Assembly (NCBI GenBank): GCA_905220665.1
Contig: CAJNAR010000011.1
Span: forward strand, 248,001-312,000
Source of the DNA: Albugo candida
Taxonomy: Eukaryota; Oomycota; Peronosporomycetes; Albuginales; Albuginaceae
Reading direction: 5' to 3'
DNA length: 64,000 bases
Shown here one piece after another: positions 23,078-34,317 of the stretch. The first letter of the stretch is position 1, and each line of letters starts with the position of its first letter. A model generated the notes under the pieces. It saw only the letters and a program-made list of their open reading frames with translations, was not told the origin of the DNA and did no database searches. The translations under genes were made by a program, and so were the position numbers.

Positions 23078-23080
23078 TAA
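22298..23080 (+). CDS. Secreted pectate lyase, polysaccharide lyase family 3 (copy 1)
   Basis: Cleaves de-esterified pectin by beta-elimination outside the cell. The 260-aa product starts with MLMKQLRTIGIAVCLANQC, a secretion signal probably cleaved before APMPTGN. The mature part is a compact right-handed beta-helix with family 3 landmarks: VFDGGMKTYER, GVHCEEHDCTIKNVWWADVCEDAL, SNVIGGGAKLANDKIIQHNGPG and RSCGKCKTQYPRAV. Many cysteines are present, consistent with disulfides in a secreted enzyme. The frame is open 61 codons further 5', but that segment lacks a leader and its conservation only reflects the duplication, so 22298 (or ATG 22304) is preferred. It differs from its inverted partner by Tyr instead of Ser in the VAVN(Y/S)NYND segment. 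Homologues are typical of plant-pathogenic oomycetes, fungi and bacteria. Confidence 0.93.
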   Translation: MLMKQLRTIGIAVCLANQCTTDAVAPMPTGNWPKSQGNVKYPAPKVIPAKTVFDGGMKTYERSDISCKENQEGGKSGALFILKAGATLQNVIVGPRQQDGVHCEEHDCTIKNVWWADVCEDALSIIGGSANSVSNVIGGGAKLANDKIIQHNGPGTVNIEGFYAEDFGKLYRSCGKCKTQYPRAVKLTNIYAVDPKVTVVAVNYNYNDKATLTNVKIDKASKNKPVCEYTKGSTNAEPSVLGKGPSGSVCNYKTSTVTYV

Positions 23081-23523
23081 GGATAGACACCTTTATGAGC
23101 GTGTGTTGTTATAGTGAGAAAATTTGTCCTTTGTAATAAAAAGTTGGTGTTTCCCAATTCCTGTAAAGAACCAACAAGTATAAGCGCAACAGGAAGTGAG
23201 GTATGAACGCAACAAAAATGATTTATTTAGTATATTAGAATTCATATGGCAAAATCCAGTGACGGGGTTCAGTGTGCATCATGGATCATAGATAAAGATG
23301 TCGGAAAAGTCACCAATTGTACAAAAACAACTCGATACCCTGCACAAGCCAAGTCACCCTCTGCTCCTATACTGTAACATCCATTGAGAAACGATCTGTG
23401 TACGTGGCTCTGAGCATATGATAACTGACAGCTCACCTGACGTGTACACACCCAAAGTCGTGTTACATTTGATTTTGAGCGTATTTGGCGATTAGAGCGA
23501 TCAATAAACTCATCAGAAAATCA

Positions 23524-23808
23524 ATGCACCGCTTCATCGTATACTTCGTTGCTGCCGCTTTGTGTAGCCAAAGTGTGAAATCTGGCTTTGTGGAATTGTT
23601 CGATTTGAAAGAATGTGAAGGGAAGGAGTGCTGCGACTTCTGTGGTAAATCGATCGCGAGCAACACAATGGCCCAGTACAAGAATATTTATATCGTTTGT
23701 CGGCAAGGGATGAAAAATGCCACGTGCCTTCTAAAGCCAACGCATCGAATAAACCGTGATGGAGCAACAAACATTCCTTGTTCTCTGGGTACGCTACAAA
23801 TGATATGA
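23524..23808 (+). CDS. Small secreted cysteine-rich protein (candidate effector)
   Basis: A 94-aa ORF. Starting at the in-frame ATG 23524 gives MHRFIVYFVAAALCSQSVKS, a strong signal peptide, followed by a mature peptide of about 74 residues with seven cysteines (ECEGKECCDFCG, then VCRQG, TCLL, PCSL). No RxLR or CHxC motif is visible. The gene lies in the spacer between the two inverted pectate lyases. The 13 codons upstream of this ATG are probably 5' UTR. No family recognised; the odd cysteine number means one is unpaired or the protein dimerises. Confidence 0.5.
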   Translation: MHRFIVYFVAAALCSQSVKSGFVELFDLKECEGKECCDFCGKSIASNTMAQYKNIYIVCRQGMKNATCLLKPTHRINRDGATNIPCSLGTLQMI

Positions 23809-24202
23809 CCGGCGTGCATCAATGTAATTTGTATGTGATTAGAGTCCTTGCAGAAGGTTGTGGATGCACAAACAAAAGATAGTGAACCGAAAGCATCATT
23901 TTCCGATCTCACGAAACCATGAAGCTACATAATATAATTGATTTGATAGAGAAATTTGGGGTACTTAATTTGAAATGTAATCTGACTTACCGTTAGTAGC
24001 ACCTCTTTTGAGATGATTGTGAGCTAGCCAACACGATCTCCCGGATCACGTATCATGCAAAAATATTCGAATTTCCAGAAGTTTCACCAATTTAAGTGCG
24101 TGTTAGGAGATCAAGGACGATTGAACAGACAGAAACATTGATATTTTTCATTACACATTCAACATTTGATTGATGCAATCGCATTCGTTTTACATGGAGG
24201 GT

Positions 24203-24985
24203 TCAGACATATGTGACGGTGCTTGTCTTGTAGTTGCACACAGAGCCAGACGGACCCTTCCCCAGCACACTTGGTTCTGCATTGGTGCTTCCTTTCGTGT
24301 ATTCACACACTGGTTTGTTCTTGGACGCCTTATCGATTTTGACATTAGTAAGCGTAGCTTTATCATTGTAATTGGAATTCACGGCCACCACAGTCACTTT
24401 TGGATCGACTGCGTAGATATTGGTCAATTTCACGGCACGAGGATACTGCGTTTTGCATTTGCCGCAGGATCGATATAATTTTCCAAAATCTTCGGCATAA
24501 AAGCCTTCAATGTTGACGGTACCAGGACCATTATGCTGAATGATCTTGTCATTGGCCAACTTCGCCCCACCACCGATGACATTACTGACGCTGTTAGCCG
24601 AGCCGCCAATGATCGACAAGGCATCTTCACATACATCAGCCCACCAAACGTTCTTAATGGTGCAGTCATGTTCCTCGCAATGCACGCCATCTTGTTGTCG
24701 AGGACCGACAATGACGTTCTGGAGGGTAGCTCCAGCTTTCAATATAAACAGAGCGCCAGATTTACCGCCTTCTTGGTTTTCCTTGCAGGAGATATCCGAT
24801 CGCTCGTACGTTTTCATTCCTCCATCGAATACAGTCTTTGCTGGAATGACCTTGGGTGCGGGATACTTGACATTTCCTTGGCTTTTTGGCCAATTTCCTG
24901 TGGGCATTGGAGCAACAGCATCGGTCGTGCACTGATTTGCAAGACACACAGCTATTCCGATTGTACGAAGTTGTTTCATCAGCAT
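24203..24985 (-). CDS. Secreted pectate lyase, polysaccharide lyase family 3 (copy 2)
   Basis: Nearly identical to the plus-strand copy: same 260-aa length, same signal peptide starting at MLMKQL, and the same beta-helix motifs (DGVHCEEHDC, DVCEDALSIIGG, KCKTQYPRA). The visible amino-acid difference is Ser for Tyr in VAVNSNYND, and the stop codon is TGA rather than TAA. The two genes converge tail to tail. Both lack frameshifts and look functional, so recent duplication or continuing gene conversion is implied. I chose the same start as copy 1 because only there does a leader peptide begin. Confidence 0.93.
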   Translation of the reverse strand: MLMKQLRTIGIAVCLANQCTTDAVAPMPTGNWPKSQGNVKYPAPKVIPAKTVFDGGMKTYERSDISCKENQEGGKSGALFILKAGATLQNVIVGPRQQDGVHCEEHDCTIKNVWWADVCEDALSIIGGSANSVSNVIGGGAKLANDKIIQHNGPGTVNIEGFYAEDFGKLYRSCGKCKTQYPRAVKLTNIYAVDPKVTVVAVNSNYNDKATLTNVKIDKASKNKPVCEYTKGSTNAEPSVLGKGPSGSVCNYKTSTVTYV

Positions 24986-25323
24986 CCTGAATCTCGATAC
25001 GAATTTCAATAATGTGAATGCTATCCAAACTTTGCAACAGCTTCCATAGAGGCAGCCACCATGTCTTCCGACACAGTTCACCTCAATAACGTCCAAATTC
25101 AGTCGCAATGACCAAAACTGCTCTCTATGAAGAGCAACTGTATCGGATGCGACCAATTGAACGGACAAATTGGTCAGTGAGGAATTGAGAAGTATGACTC
25201 GAGTAGTCAGCATTGAGGTTCGCGATAGAGTTCATTTTATGTGCTCAATAGAAAAATCGATCGAGTAGCTGTAACTTGCAAGAATGTTAGAGCGTAACGT
25301 GTGTGTCCGTGTATCTGATTCTT
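24206..25323 (-). repeat. Right arm of the 1.1-kb inverted repeat
   Basis: Reverse-complement partner of 21967-23077. Together the arms frame a 1.13-kb unique spacer (23078-24205). Outside both arms the sequences are unrelated. Confidence 0.92.
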
Positions 25324-25412
25324 CAGGCGTTTCTTGAGGGAAAAATGGCTTGAATTTGTTAGAGATGGCAGCGAGTTAAGGAGATGCACTGTTAGTGCAA
25401 CGTGTATTGGAC

Positions 25413-26385
<973 letters not shown>

Positions 26386-26619
26386 TCAATCCAATATATA
26401 TTACAAAAACGACCTTTTTTATTCTAGCAAATGCGACTTCCACTAAGTTAAACCGAAACTATTCTCAATGATGCCTTGTTGTAGAATCCCACAGTCTCTG
26501 CTGTAAGATCTACCGCTATATCCCAACCTGCCCAATCCTGAATTTGGTATTACCATATCGTCTCTATCTGAGTAAGTACTCAAGGATTGTGCTATTTCAA
26601 ACCACATGACGCTCAAAAA

Positions 26620-29600
26620 TCACGTTTTCCCGGCTCGGTATGTTCCAGCCGGTGGCTTGTAGCAGTCTGGAAGCATTTTTCGCTGCATCTCATTGAACGC
26701 GTACTTTGTAGAGTGAGTATTCAAAAACACATTTCTCCTTCGTACACCATGTGAGCGCATTTGCGCGCAAAGTGACTTCATATCAACAAAATCCCACTTT
26801 TCCTGACAAATTTGTGCTTGTTCCATTGTCACTGACATTGCGGTACGATCCTTTCCACTCTTGCAACAAATGACACGAGCAGCTCCAATTTTTCGACAAA
26901 ATTCTGCAGAAAACGTCAAAATTTCTGGCGTTTTCTTGAACTGATTCGCCGATTGCCGTATACAATTTTTGAGAGTAGTCAGTAAACCATCTAGTCTTTC
27001 AAAATCACAGCCAAACACTTCGTCTTTTGTGAGTGATTTTTGATTGCCTTGTGATCGATGAGGTTTACGCCTTTCACTCACAATCGACGTATACATCGTT
27101 TTGTATATCCGTTGGAGCTCAATCAAGTTTTCTTGGTTTATTTTATCTTGTATTTTGATCGTACTTGCCTTCAACGCGTTCATAAACGACTGTTTCTCAT
27201 TAATTCCTTGTGTGAATAAAACACATTCCAACCGAAACGGATTTCCATTACGTAATGTGCCGGGCAGAACCGCGAGATACCGCGAGGACACACCCACAGA
27301 CACCAGCAGACCACCTGGAATGTGTTCCGACTGTGACTGATGGCCTCGAAGACGTGTGGATGTCGCAGTAAGCGGTCGAATTAGAATATGATTTCTATCG
27401 CCACTCGATTTACGGAACTGAATGCTAACGGTACGAAGCCACTTGACACCAATGCCGAAATCCTCCAACATGCCAAGTTCTTTCCCATTTGTACTGAGAA
27501 GCGACTCAAATTGAATGAGAAAAGCAGTCCGAGACGCATGAACGAATTGCTTGCGATGATATGTGCTTCCTTGAGCGGCAAGATCCAAAGAAGCAAACAC
27601 ACAAGCTATTCCGGCCGATAAAATCTGACTGGCAATCACATCCAGTCGATCCTGCATCTCCAGCCGCTGCTTTAGCTTCCCAAGCGATACTTCCATCGTA
27701 TCCGGTCCAACCAGGAACGGATACTTTGTCGGAGGAGCGCTATTTCGCCCTTGACAATGTCGATTTTTCACGTCGATACAGCGATTTCGCCATCGGTCCA
27801 GTTTCGCGGATGCGGATCGATGCAATAGAGTTTGCTGTTCCGAGCCAAATGAACGCCACTCTTCGAGCCAACAGGCTTGTGTATTGAATCCTTTTGTATG
27901 TGCTGCTGGACAGCCCATTGTTAATGTGTGTGACATCATGCACGCGATGGAAATGGACTGATTCTTTTTATAGGCGCATTCACTGAGAACCATAAATTGA
28001 TTCTGCATATTGGTGGCGACATATTGCCATTCTTCCAGGTTTCGAAATGTGCTTCTTTTAAATGGAGGATCGAGTGGTTCCAGAGCGGGTTTATTGGAAT
28101 CAGGTTGGAGTCGGGCTAAATTCGAACATACATGACCAGTGCTTTGTTCCGATAAGAGATCGTTTTCCTTCTTCAGTAAGAATTGCCGGTGCTTGACGTA
28201 TTCGTTCTGTTTTTGCTGATGAAAATTTAGCTCAAATTCCTCATTCGACCGGCACATTGCGTCATCAGGTAAGAGGAGCATACGTTCGCGAAGAGCTTGT
28301 ATTCGACTCAAGGCCTTGGACTCGAGATAATCCAAGAACGCGATGGGCACCGTGAATGTTTCTTGTGGTATTCGTAGAATTTCATGGAGGGAAAATGGAG
28401 GCTTCCCAAAGCAATCGTTTGTGATCTGAGGGGTGTTAGAAAGTTCTTTTTCATAATTGGAAATCTCGCTGTGATATTTCGCGTTGGCCATATCGATTCC
28501 GGATGTGGAAAGCAATTTTTGTGAGACTTGGGATGGTGATAGATGCATCAGCAAACGCATCGCATGTTGGTTTGTTTCTGCAGCTTCATAAAAGTGATTG
28601 TGGGTGAGACGGAGGTCCTTACTAAACGGGTCAATCTCTTCAAGTAGATCGGTTTTTTGTAGAGAAATAGAGACCGAAGTGCGTGAGGTACAAGCTTCAG
28701 TTACACTGTAGTGTCCGATACCAACGCAGTGATGACCGCGCTGGGACGTGAGTCGAAACAAGGCGAGCTGAAGGTGTTGGTACCGGCCCAACGAAATGGA
28801 TAGTACGATTGAGAAGCTCGGATGGATGTCGTCAGGAATCGGATTAAGGTCAGACGAATGGAATGTTCGGCTTGACTGCATGATTCTAGTGCATCCAATC
28901 TCTTCCAGTGTCCGTGTTTTCTTGGTATAGCCGTATAGGCGTATAAAAAAGTCCATTTTTGGCTCTTTCACAGAGTGATATTGGGGCCCAAGAAAAAGTT
29001 GAAAGCTAAAATCAGTGCAATTTTGTTTTCGATGTGACCCTGATGAAACTTTGCGCTTACTGGACGAAATTGGATGGTCACTACCGTCCATAGAAGTGGT
29101 CTCAATAGAGGATTCTGTGCCGTCATGACCGCCATCGTCTTCAGAGACTACCGACTCAACCCGAGCGTGCTGGCGAGACCTTGTGAACTTTTTACTCCCC
29201 TTGAATGCATTGCTATTGTCGAATCGCTTGCAACGGTCTGAAAATCCTCTTTGAGATTGGAAATATCCTTCGCGAAGTGAATCCACAAATGCTTCAATCA
29301 ATTTTACCCAATTATCCAAGCTCTGCGAGGATTTTGCCTGTAAATGTAAATTTTGCGATTCTCCACGCACTTGAAACGAATACTTTCCAGACTCAGGAGG
29401 CGATCGTTGTAGCACGATTGTATCTTTTGTGATTCGAACGTGACCGAGTAAATGCAGTTTACCTTGCGATTTGTAGTAACATAAGCTCGGATAATCCTGT
29501 CGTAGCATGAAAAATCGCTGGCATACATATCAGTTAAGGCAACTGGACAAACTGAAATACTACTCACAGATTTCCAGTTACGTCTCCAGGAACCTTGTTT

Positions 29601-30125
29601 GAGTAGGTAGCCGAATCGTAGAACGTGATCTTTGCTGAATGAAAGCGGCACGTTATTTGATATTTGTGAGCGATTTGGACCCAATGTGCACAGCAGACGT
29701 TGCGCGTCGTAAATGGCTGAAGTTCGAAGTTCTGATTTGTATTTGCCTCTACGCTTCACGACACTAGATACCCGTGACTGCTTCCTCGTTTCCAGTATGT
29801 CATCATCCTGATTACTGTGAAAAACACCTGACGACGATATAGAGACTGGAACCTGTGAAAAGCCATAAGTACGCATTAACAACTCGTGGAAATTATATAC
29901 CGGAGATAGCAGATCTCTCGATCGCATTGCTTCTGATACAAGTGCAGGTGGCCGTGATTCGACACTATAAATTACTTTCTCTGATGGTCCCGGTGAAGCT
30001 AAATCTTCTTCAATGTTTTGCTGATAGGTTCGATACCTTGGGCCAATGGACTGTTCGTACATAATTCTCGAATTTATTCGCGTGGTATTTTCCTCATTTA
30101 GTGCATTGACTGTTGATGAGAGCAT
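26620..30125 (-). CDS. PH-domain inositol polyphosphate 4-phosphatase (INPP4-like)
   Basis: Removes the 4-phosphate from PI(3,4)P2 and related lipids. Exons 30125-29568 and 29517-26620 (50-nt intron) give 1151 aa. A PH domain at about 168-270 is split by the intron (LRFGYLLKQGSWRRNWKS joined to RFFMLRQDYP). It is followed by a C2-like region (SFQLFLGPQYHSVKEPKMDFFIRLYGY) and a long helical middle. The catalytic loop near the C-terminus is CCKSGKDRTAMSV (about 1070-1082), close to the INPP4 signature CKSAKDRT, with the cysteine nucleophile and arginine intact. The block NPFRLECVLFTQGINEKQSF is also typical of the family. Animal INPP4 has C2 but no PH domain, so the N-terminal PH module is a lineage feature. 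A nearby PX protein and PI4K handle related lipids. Confidence 0.88.
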
Positions 30126-30384
30126 ATCGAGAAAGAATGGAACAAAACTATATTTATAGTTTGCAGAATGCGTTGTATTATAGACTGAGATTGTGATCCT
30201 TCGGAGAAAACTTTCTCATGTGACATACAACGTGGCAACCCCAGCCCCAACCCAAGACACATGACTTTGCAGAACGCACATTGCGGCGCGAACGAGCATG
30301 ACACAAAGGTAGAGAGAACGAAAGGTGACAGGGAACGATTATGTGCATGGCTACAGATCCTCTAACTTTATAGTACATAAAACT

Positions 30385-33300
30385 TCATAATACGAAATAG
30401 GTGCGAACCTTTTTTGTGTAACCCGGCATTGAGAACAAAGTGTGGTATTCTACTTTGTACCCATGCCACGGTGTTTCTTTGTTCATTTGTGCCCATGTAC
30501 TTTCGCTAATGTGTATTCTTCCCGGCATGCCCGAGCTCTCCAGTTGATGCGCGATAGATACGGTCTCTCCAAACAAATGATATCGCGGATCCTTGATTCC
30601 TACGACACCAGCCAAAACGGGACCAGAGTGTATACCAATACGTATATCAAGGTCCGGATTGCCACAATTTCGGCGTAAAATGGGCAGCGTGGCGAACATA
30701 TCTGTCGCTGCTGTCACGACTGCTAACGCGTTGTTTGTGGAAACTACCGGGCAGCCTCCGACCACGAAATATGCGTCACCAATGATCTCGACTTTGTACA
30801 AGTTTTCTTTCTCCGCGATTGTATCGAATCGAGTATACATATCATTCAAAAATTGTACCAGCTCCATGGCTGTTACTTTGGAAGAATACGCCGTAAAATT
30901 CACCATGTCCGTGAATAATACCGTAGTCTGATCGAAAAAATCCGCGATCGTAGCTTCTGGATCTTCCTTCAATTTTTCCACAATGGTTTCTGGTAATAAA
31001 TTTGACAGTAGTTTTTTGGTCCGAGCTTTTTCCTCAATCAGTTTTTGCTTCTGTGCGTTCAACGTCATCTCTCGGTAATAATTGATGCGTTGTTTGAATT
31101 CTGAATTAAAAACCGCCCATGCTTGTGCCGCAAAAAATATAAAGATGTATAGCGCATTTCGACCCACACCATACGGTGATGAAGGAGCGGAAACTGAATT
31201 GAGAAAATGATCATTTGGAACCATGACCAATAAGGTGAACAGGTACAAAACCACTGTAAAACAACCCGTACAAACCCGTAAGAGAAAAGATAGGTTCGCA
31301 AAATAACACTGGTACAGCGCAATGATGCTGAGGTATGCGTATCCATGTGAATGCGTCAGCACGCTCTCTCCGTTCATCATAACCACGACAACAATGAGCA
31401 AAATCATGATACTGAGCTGTTCCCATTCGCGAAAGCTGGTGGAAAATGTAAATAAAAGAAACGCGACACAAAACGGGTACAAAACACACAGATTGATGGC
31501 AGATACCAATTGAGCATGGATGAACAAACGATTTTTGTATAATCGCAAAACCTGGGAGAATGTAATCAACGGTTTACAGAGAATAAATATCAATATCGAA
31601 ATCCGCAAGAAACGTAACCATCGCGCCCGATTCTCGAAATGATAACTTTCCTCAAATTCGAAAGCTTCTTGAGTCAATTCCTTTTGTCGTTTTTTTGACT
31701 TCACTGCGGGTACACGATGCGCACTGGATGAATGGATACGAAAGAAAACCTCTCGTCGTGTTAAACCTTTTGGTAATCGCATTATTTCACTCGAGATACT
31801 CAACGCATTGCCTTTTTCCTCTCCAATCAAATAACTCTGAGTGTCTTGCACGAGATTAAATATATCAGCTTTCATCAACGTATTCAGGTCCACATTGGTG
31901 TTTTCAGGCTGGGGTGCAACAGAAGTAGCATCTTTGAATCGTTTCACGGTTCCTCTACGTTCTACTACCGGCTCCACATTTGTAATTGGGGTATTCAGAG
32001 CTTCCTCAGAACCCCTACTGAGGCGACGCACAACCGGAGTCGGTGTGGTGAGGGAACGTGTCGAGTTTGTTCGTATGAGTGCTTCCGCTTCTCGATTTTC
32101 CTCAAATGGCGTTGCAGCAATAGTTGAGGCCACAACTTCCATCAGACTGGCTGCCTGACGAGCGACCGCGGCTTGTGTGCTTGAAATCACTTCGGAAGTG
32201 CTCCCATGCGATCCACCCAACGCCACAATATCCTGAACTTTGCGGAAAGTTGAATTTGATAAAATCTTCTTTCGCATTGCCATTTGTTCTGTTCGTCGGA
32301 ATAAGACTCTCTCATTCGAGTCTTGCAACTTTTGTCGAGCAGACTCAATTAGTGTGGACGTCGGTAAACTCAATTCAGAGTCTTTCGACACAAATTCCTC
32401 TTTCGATTCCCTCAAAGTCGTATGCAAAGGATCGACAAGTGATTTGCGTCGGCTTCGTGACGATCGAGTCTCTTTCGTGATCACTGGGTGCGGTAATGCT
32501 ATAGGGAGTCCAGAGGCTATACTACTTTCTGTAATGGCATTTGGAATCATTTCGGTCGCTTTTCCAATCAGAAAAAATGTGCTCATTTCGCCTCGACCTT
32601 TGATGGAAACTTTTCCTCGAAGCAAAACTTTGTACTCATTACTGAAAAGACGATGAGTGGCTTCTGAGATTTGAATTTGTCCTGGAAGATTTGTTGTCTC
32701 CATCCTTGATGCCACATTGACAGTATCGCCAAACAACTTGAAGCGAGGATTGCGAATGCCAACAACTCCAGCCATCAACGCGCCCGAATTGATTCCGATT
32801 CTAATTTGAAGATCCTCGACCAAATTCCCCCACGAGTTCTTGACCAGTTGACTACGAAGTTCCGGCAAACATCGAAGCATGTGAATCGCTAAATCAGCGA
32901 TTTTATGAGCGTGATCAGGATCGGGATCCGGGCAGCCACCTACGACCATGTAAACGGACCCAATTGTCTCCACTTTATGGACTTGATGGACATCCACCAG
33001 CGAATCAAATTTGGAAAACACAATATTGAGCAACTCCACTACGTGCTGAGGCTTCAGTTTTGATGAGATGTAATCAAATTCACAGACTTCACAAAATAAA
33101 ACTGAAGTCTTGAGGTACGCGTCGGCGATCAGCTCTCGACCAAATTGGAGCTGGGCTACAATCGACTCTGGTAGCATACTATTCAAGAGCGATTTGGATC
33201 GAGTTTCTTCCACTCGAAGTTGTTCTTGTTGAAGTAACACCATAAGCTCACTCATATAAGATACTCGAATGGCGAATTCGCGCTGTTGGGATGGAAGAAT

Positions 33301-34236
33301 GATGATGAAGAAGAAGAGAGCAGCATACATCGTATCATTCGATACTTTGACCCAATTCGCTGAAAGTTGATCGGCATTTGTGGATGTATTCTGGGGCACA
33401 TGTGCCAGCATGACAATCGCATACAATGCAAGATAGCTGGAGCAAAAGACAGAGCATGGAAAAAATCGAATGGGAGCACAAAAGTAGAGATACATTACGA
33501 CCATACATACCCAAGAAACCCCGTAGTCGCCCGTCAATTTGTTGTACAAAAGCGGGTACGATGCGACCACAGTAGCACAAAGCCACGTGAGCCATCGATC
33601 TTGTCGATTTGGATACCTCGATACGCGAACATAAGTGCACGTGAGAACCGGCAGGACGACGACGCCTTTGATCAGCAGCACACACACAAAATTAAACAGC
33701 CTGGATTTCTCACTCAACAACGACATTTTCTGAGCCGCAATCGATCCATTCGGTAGCAGATCTTGCCACAAAACAACGTAATCGTAGGCGATCGTTACGA
33801 TTATAAACGCCAGCACCGCAGTCAGCCCACGAAGGTACGCGACATTTTGTTTCATTTCAAAGTGTTTCTGAAATCTCTTCTCCATCGTAGTAATCACGCG
33901 AGACGTCCGCATGTCGATAAAGTATAGAGTAATGTAATGAATCGCGACATTTTCCATCGACTGAAAAAAAACGGTGAAATCGGATGCCGAGGACACGCGA
34001 TGAAGCGATACATTTGGGTTTTTAGCTCTGAAAGATTCAGTCGCTAGTAGAGAAGGACCCGGGCCCATTGGAGCCACTTTTGCTGTGTGCTTACCTCTCT
34101 CAATCTCTTGTTCTCGACCTCCAATCTGAGGAGATCCAGCATTCTGTTGTGCAGACTCGAACGCCATTTTGTAAGGCGAGACATTAAATCGACTGAGCAC
34201 CCAATTTTGGTCCGCATGCGCGCGGTTCTCTGGCAT
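30385..34236 (-). CDS. Twin-domain, 12-transmembrane class III adenylate/guanylate cyclase
   Basis: A 1283-aa intronless gene. Layout: cytosolic N-terminus, six hydrophobic helices (about 130-315), cyclase domain 1 (about 375-560), a long serine-rich linker, six more helices (about 870-1060), cyclase domain 2 (about 1100-1283). This matches the architecture of animal membrane adenylyl cyclases. Domain 1 lacks the metal aspartates (FCEVCEF has E383; TIGSVYM has S427) but keeps the transition-state pair in GDTVNVASRM (N507, R511). Domain 2 is the converse: it has both metal aspartates (VLFTDMVNF, D about 1110; IIGDAYFV, D about 1154) but lost Asn and Arg (ETVSIAHQL). Together they make one active site, probably producing cAMP, although the specificity residues (KVETIG, RFKLFG) are not diagnostic. 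The start at 34236 leaves 81 bp to the divergent ALG9 start. Confidence 0.92.
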   Translation of the reverse strand: MPENRAHADQNWVLSRFNVSPYKMAFESAQQNAGSPQIGGREQEIERGKHTAKVAPMGPGPSLLATESFRAKNPNVSLHRVSSASDFTVFFQSMENVAIHYITLYFIDMRTSRVITTMEKRFQKHFEMKQNVAYLRGLTAVLAFIIVTIAYDYVVLWQDLLPNGSIAAQKMSLLSEKSRLFNFVCVLLIKGVVVLPVLTCTYVRVSRYPNRQDRWLTWLCATVVASYPLLYNKLTGDYGVSWVCMVVMYLYFCAPIRFFPCSVFCSSYLALYAIVMLAHVPQNTSTNADQLSANWVKVSNDTMYAALFFFIIILPSQQREFAIRVSYMSELMVLLQQEQLRVEETRSKSLLNSMLPESIVAQLQFGRELIADAYLKTSVLFCEVCEFDYISSKLKPQHVVELLNIVFSKFDSLVDVHQVHKVETIGSVYMVVGGCPDPDPDHAHKIADLAIHMLRCLPELRSQLVKNSWGNLVEDLQIRIGINSGALMAGVVGIRNPRFKLFGDTVNVASRMETTNLPGQIQISEATHRLFSNEYKVLLRGKVSIKGRGEMSTFFLIGKATEMIPNAITESSIASGLPIALPHPVITKETRSSRSRRKSLVDPLHTTLRESKEEFVSKDSELSLPTSTLIESARQKLQDSNERVLFRRTEQMAMRKKILSNSTFRKVQDIVALGGSHGSTSEVISSTQAAVARQAASLMEVVASTIAATPFEENREAEALIRTNSTRSLTTPTPVVRRLSRGSEEALNTPITNVEPVVERRGTVKRFKDATSVAPQPENTNVDLNTLMKADIFNLVQDTQSYLIGEEKGNALSISSEIMRLPKGLTRREVFFRIHSSSAHRVPAVKSKKRQKELTQEAFEFEESYHFENRARWLRFLRISILIFILCKPLITFSQVLRLYKNRLFIHAQLVSAINLCVLYPFCVAFLLFTFSTSFREWEQLSIMILLIVVVVMMNGESVLTHSHGYAYLSIIALYQCYFANLSFLLRVCTGCFTVVLYLFTLLVMVPNDHFLNSVSAPSSPYGVGRNALYIFIFFAAQAWAVFNSEFKQRINYYREMTLNAQKQKLIEEKARTKKLLSNLLPETIVEKLKEDPEATIADFFDQTTVLFTDMVNFTAYSSKVTAMELVQFLNDMYTRFDTIAEKENLYKVEIIGDAYFVVGGCPVVSTNNALAVVTAATDMFATLPILRRNCGNPDLDIRIGIHSGPVLAGVVGIKDPRYHLFGETVSIAHQLESSGMPGRIHISESTWAQMNKETPWHGYKVEYHTLFSMPGYTKKVRTYFVL

Positions 34237-34317
34237 GAAAAGATGAACAGAATGGACTTTTCAGGCAACAGGTGCACTACTAAAAATATCGAAAGCCCTC
34301 TGCGCCATACATCACGT
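34237..34317. promoter_or_regulatory. Short shared promoter between divergent cyclase and ALG9 genes
   Basis: Only 81 bp separate the two chosen start codons, so the genes must share a bidirectional promoter or have start sites inside each other's coding sequence. No clear TATA or CCAAT element is visible. Confidence 0.45.

Noticed and set aside
34087..34317. 77-codon N-terminal extension of ALG9
   Set aside because: Overlaps the cyclase start on the other strand and has no similarity to ALG9. The next ATG at 34318 gives the usual length.
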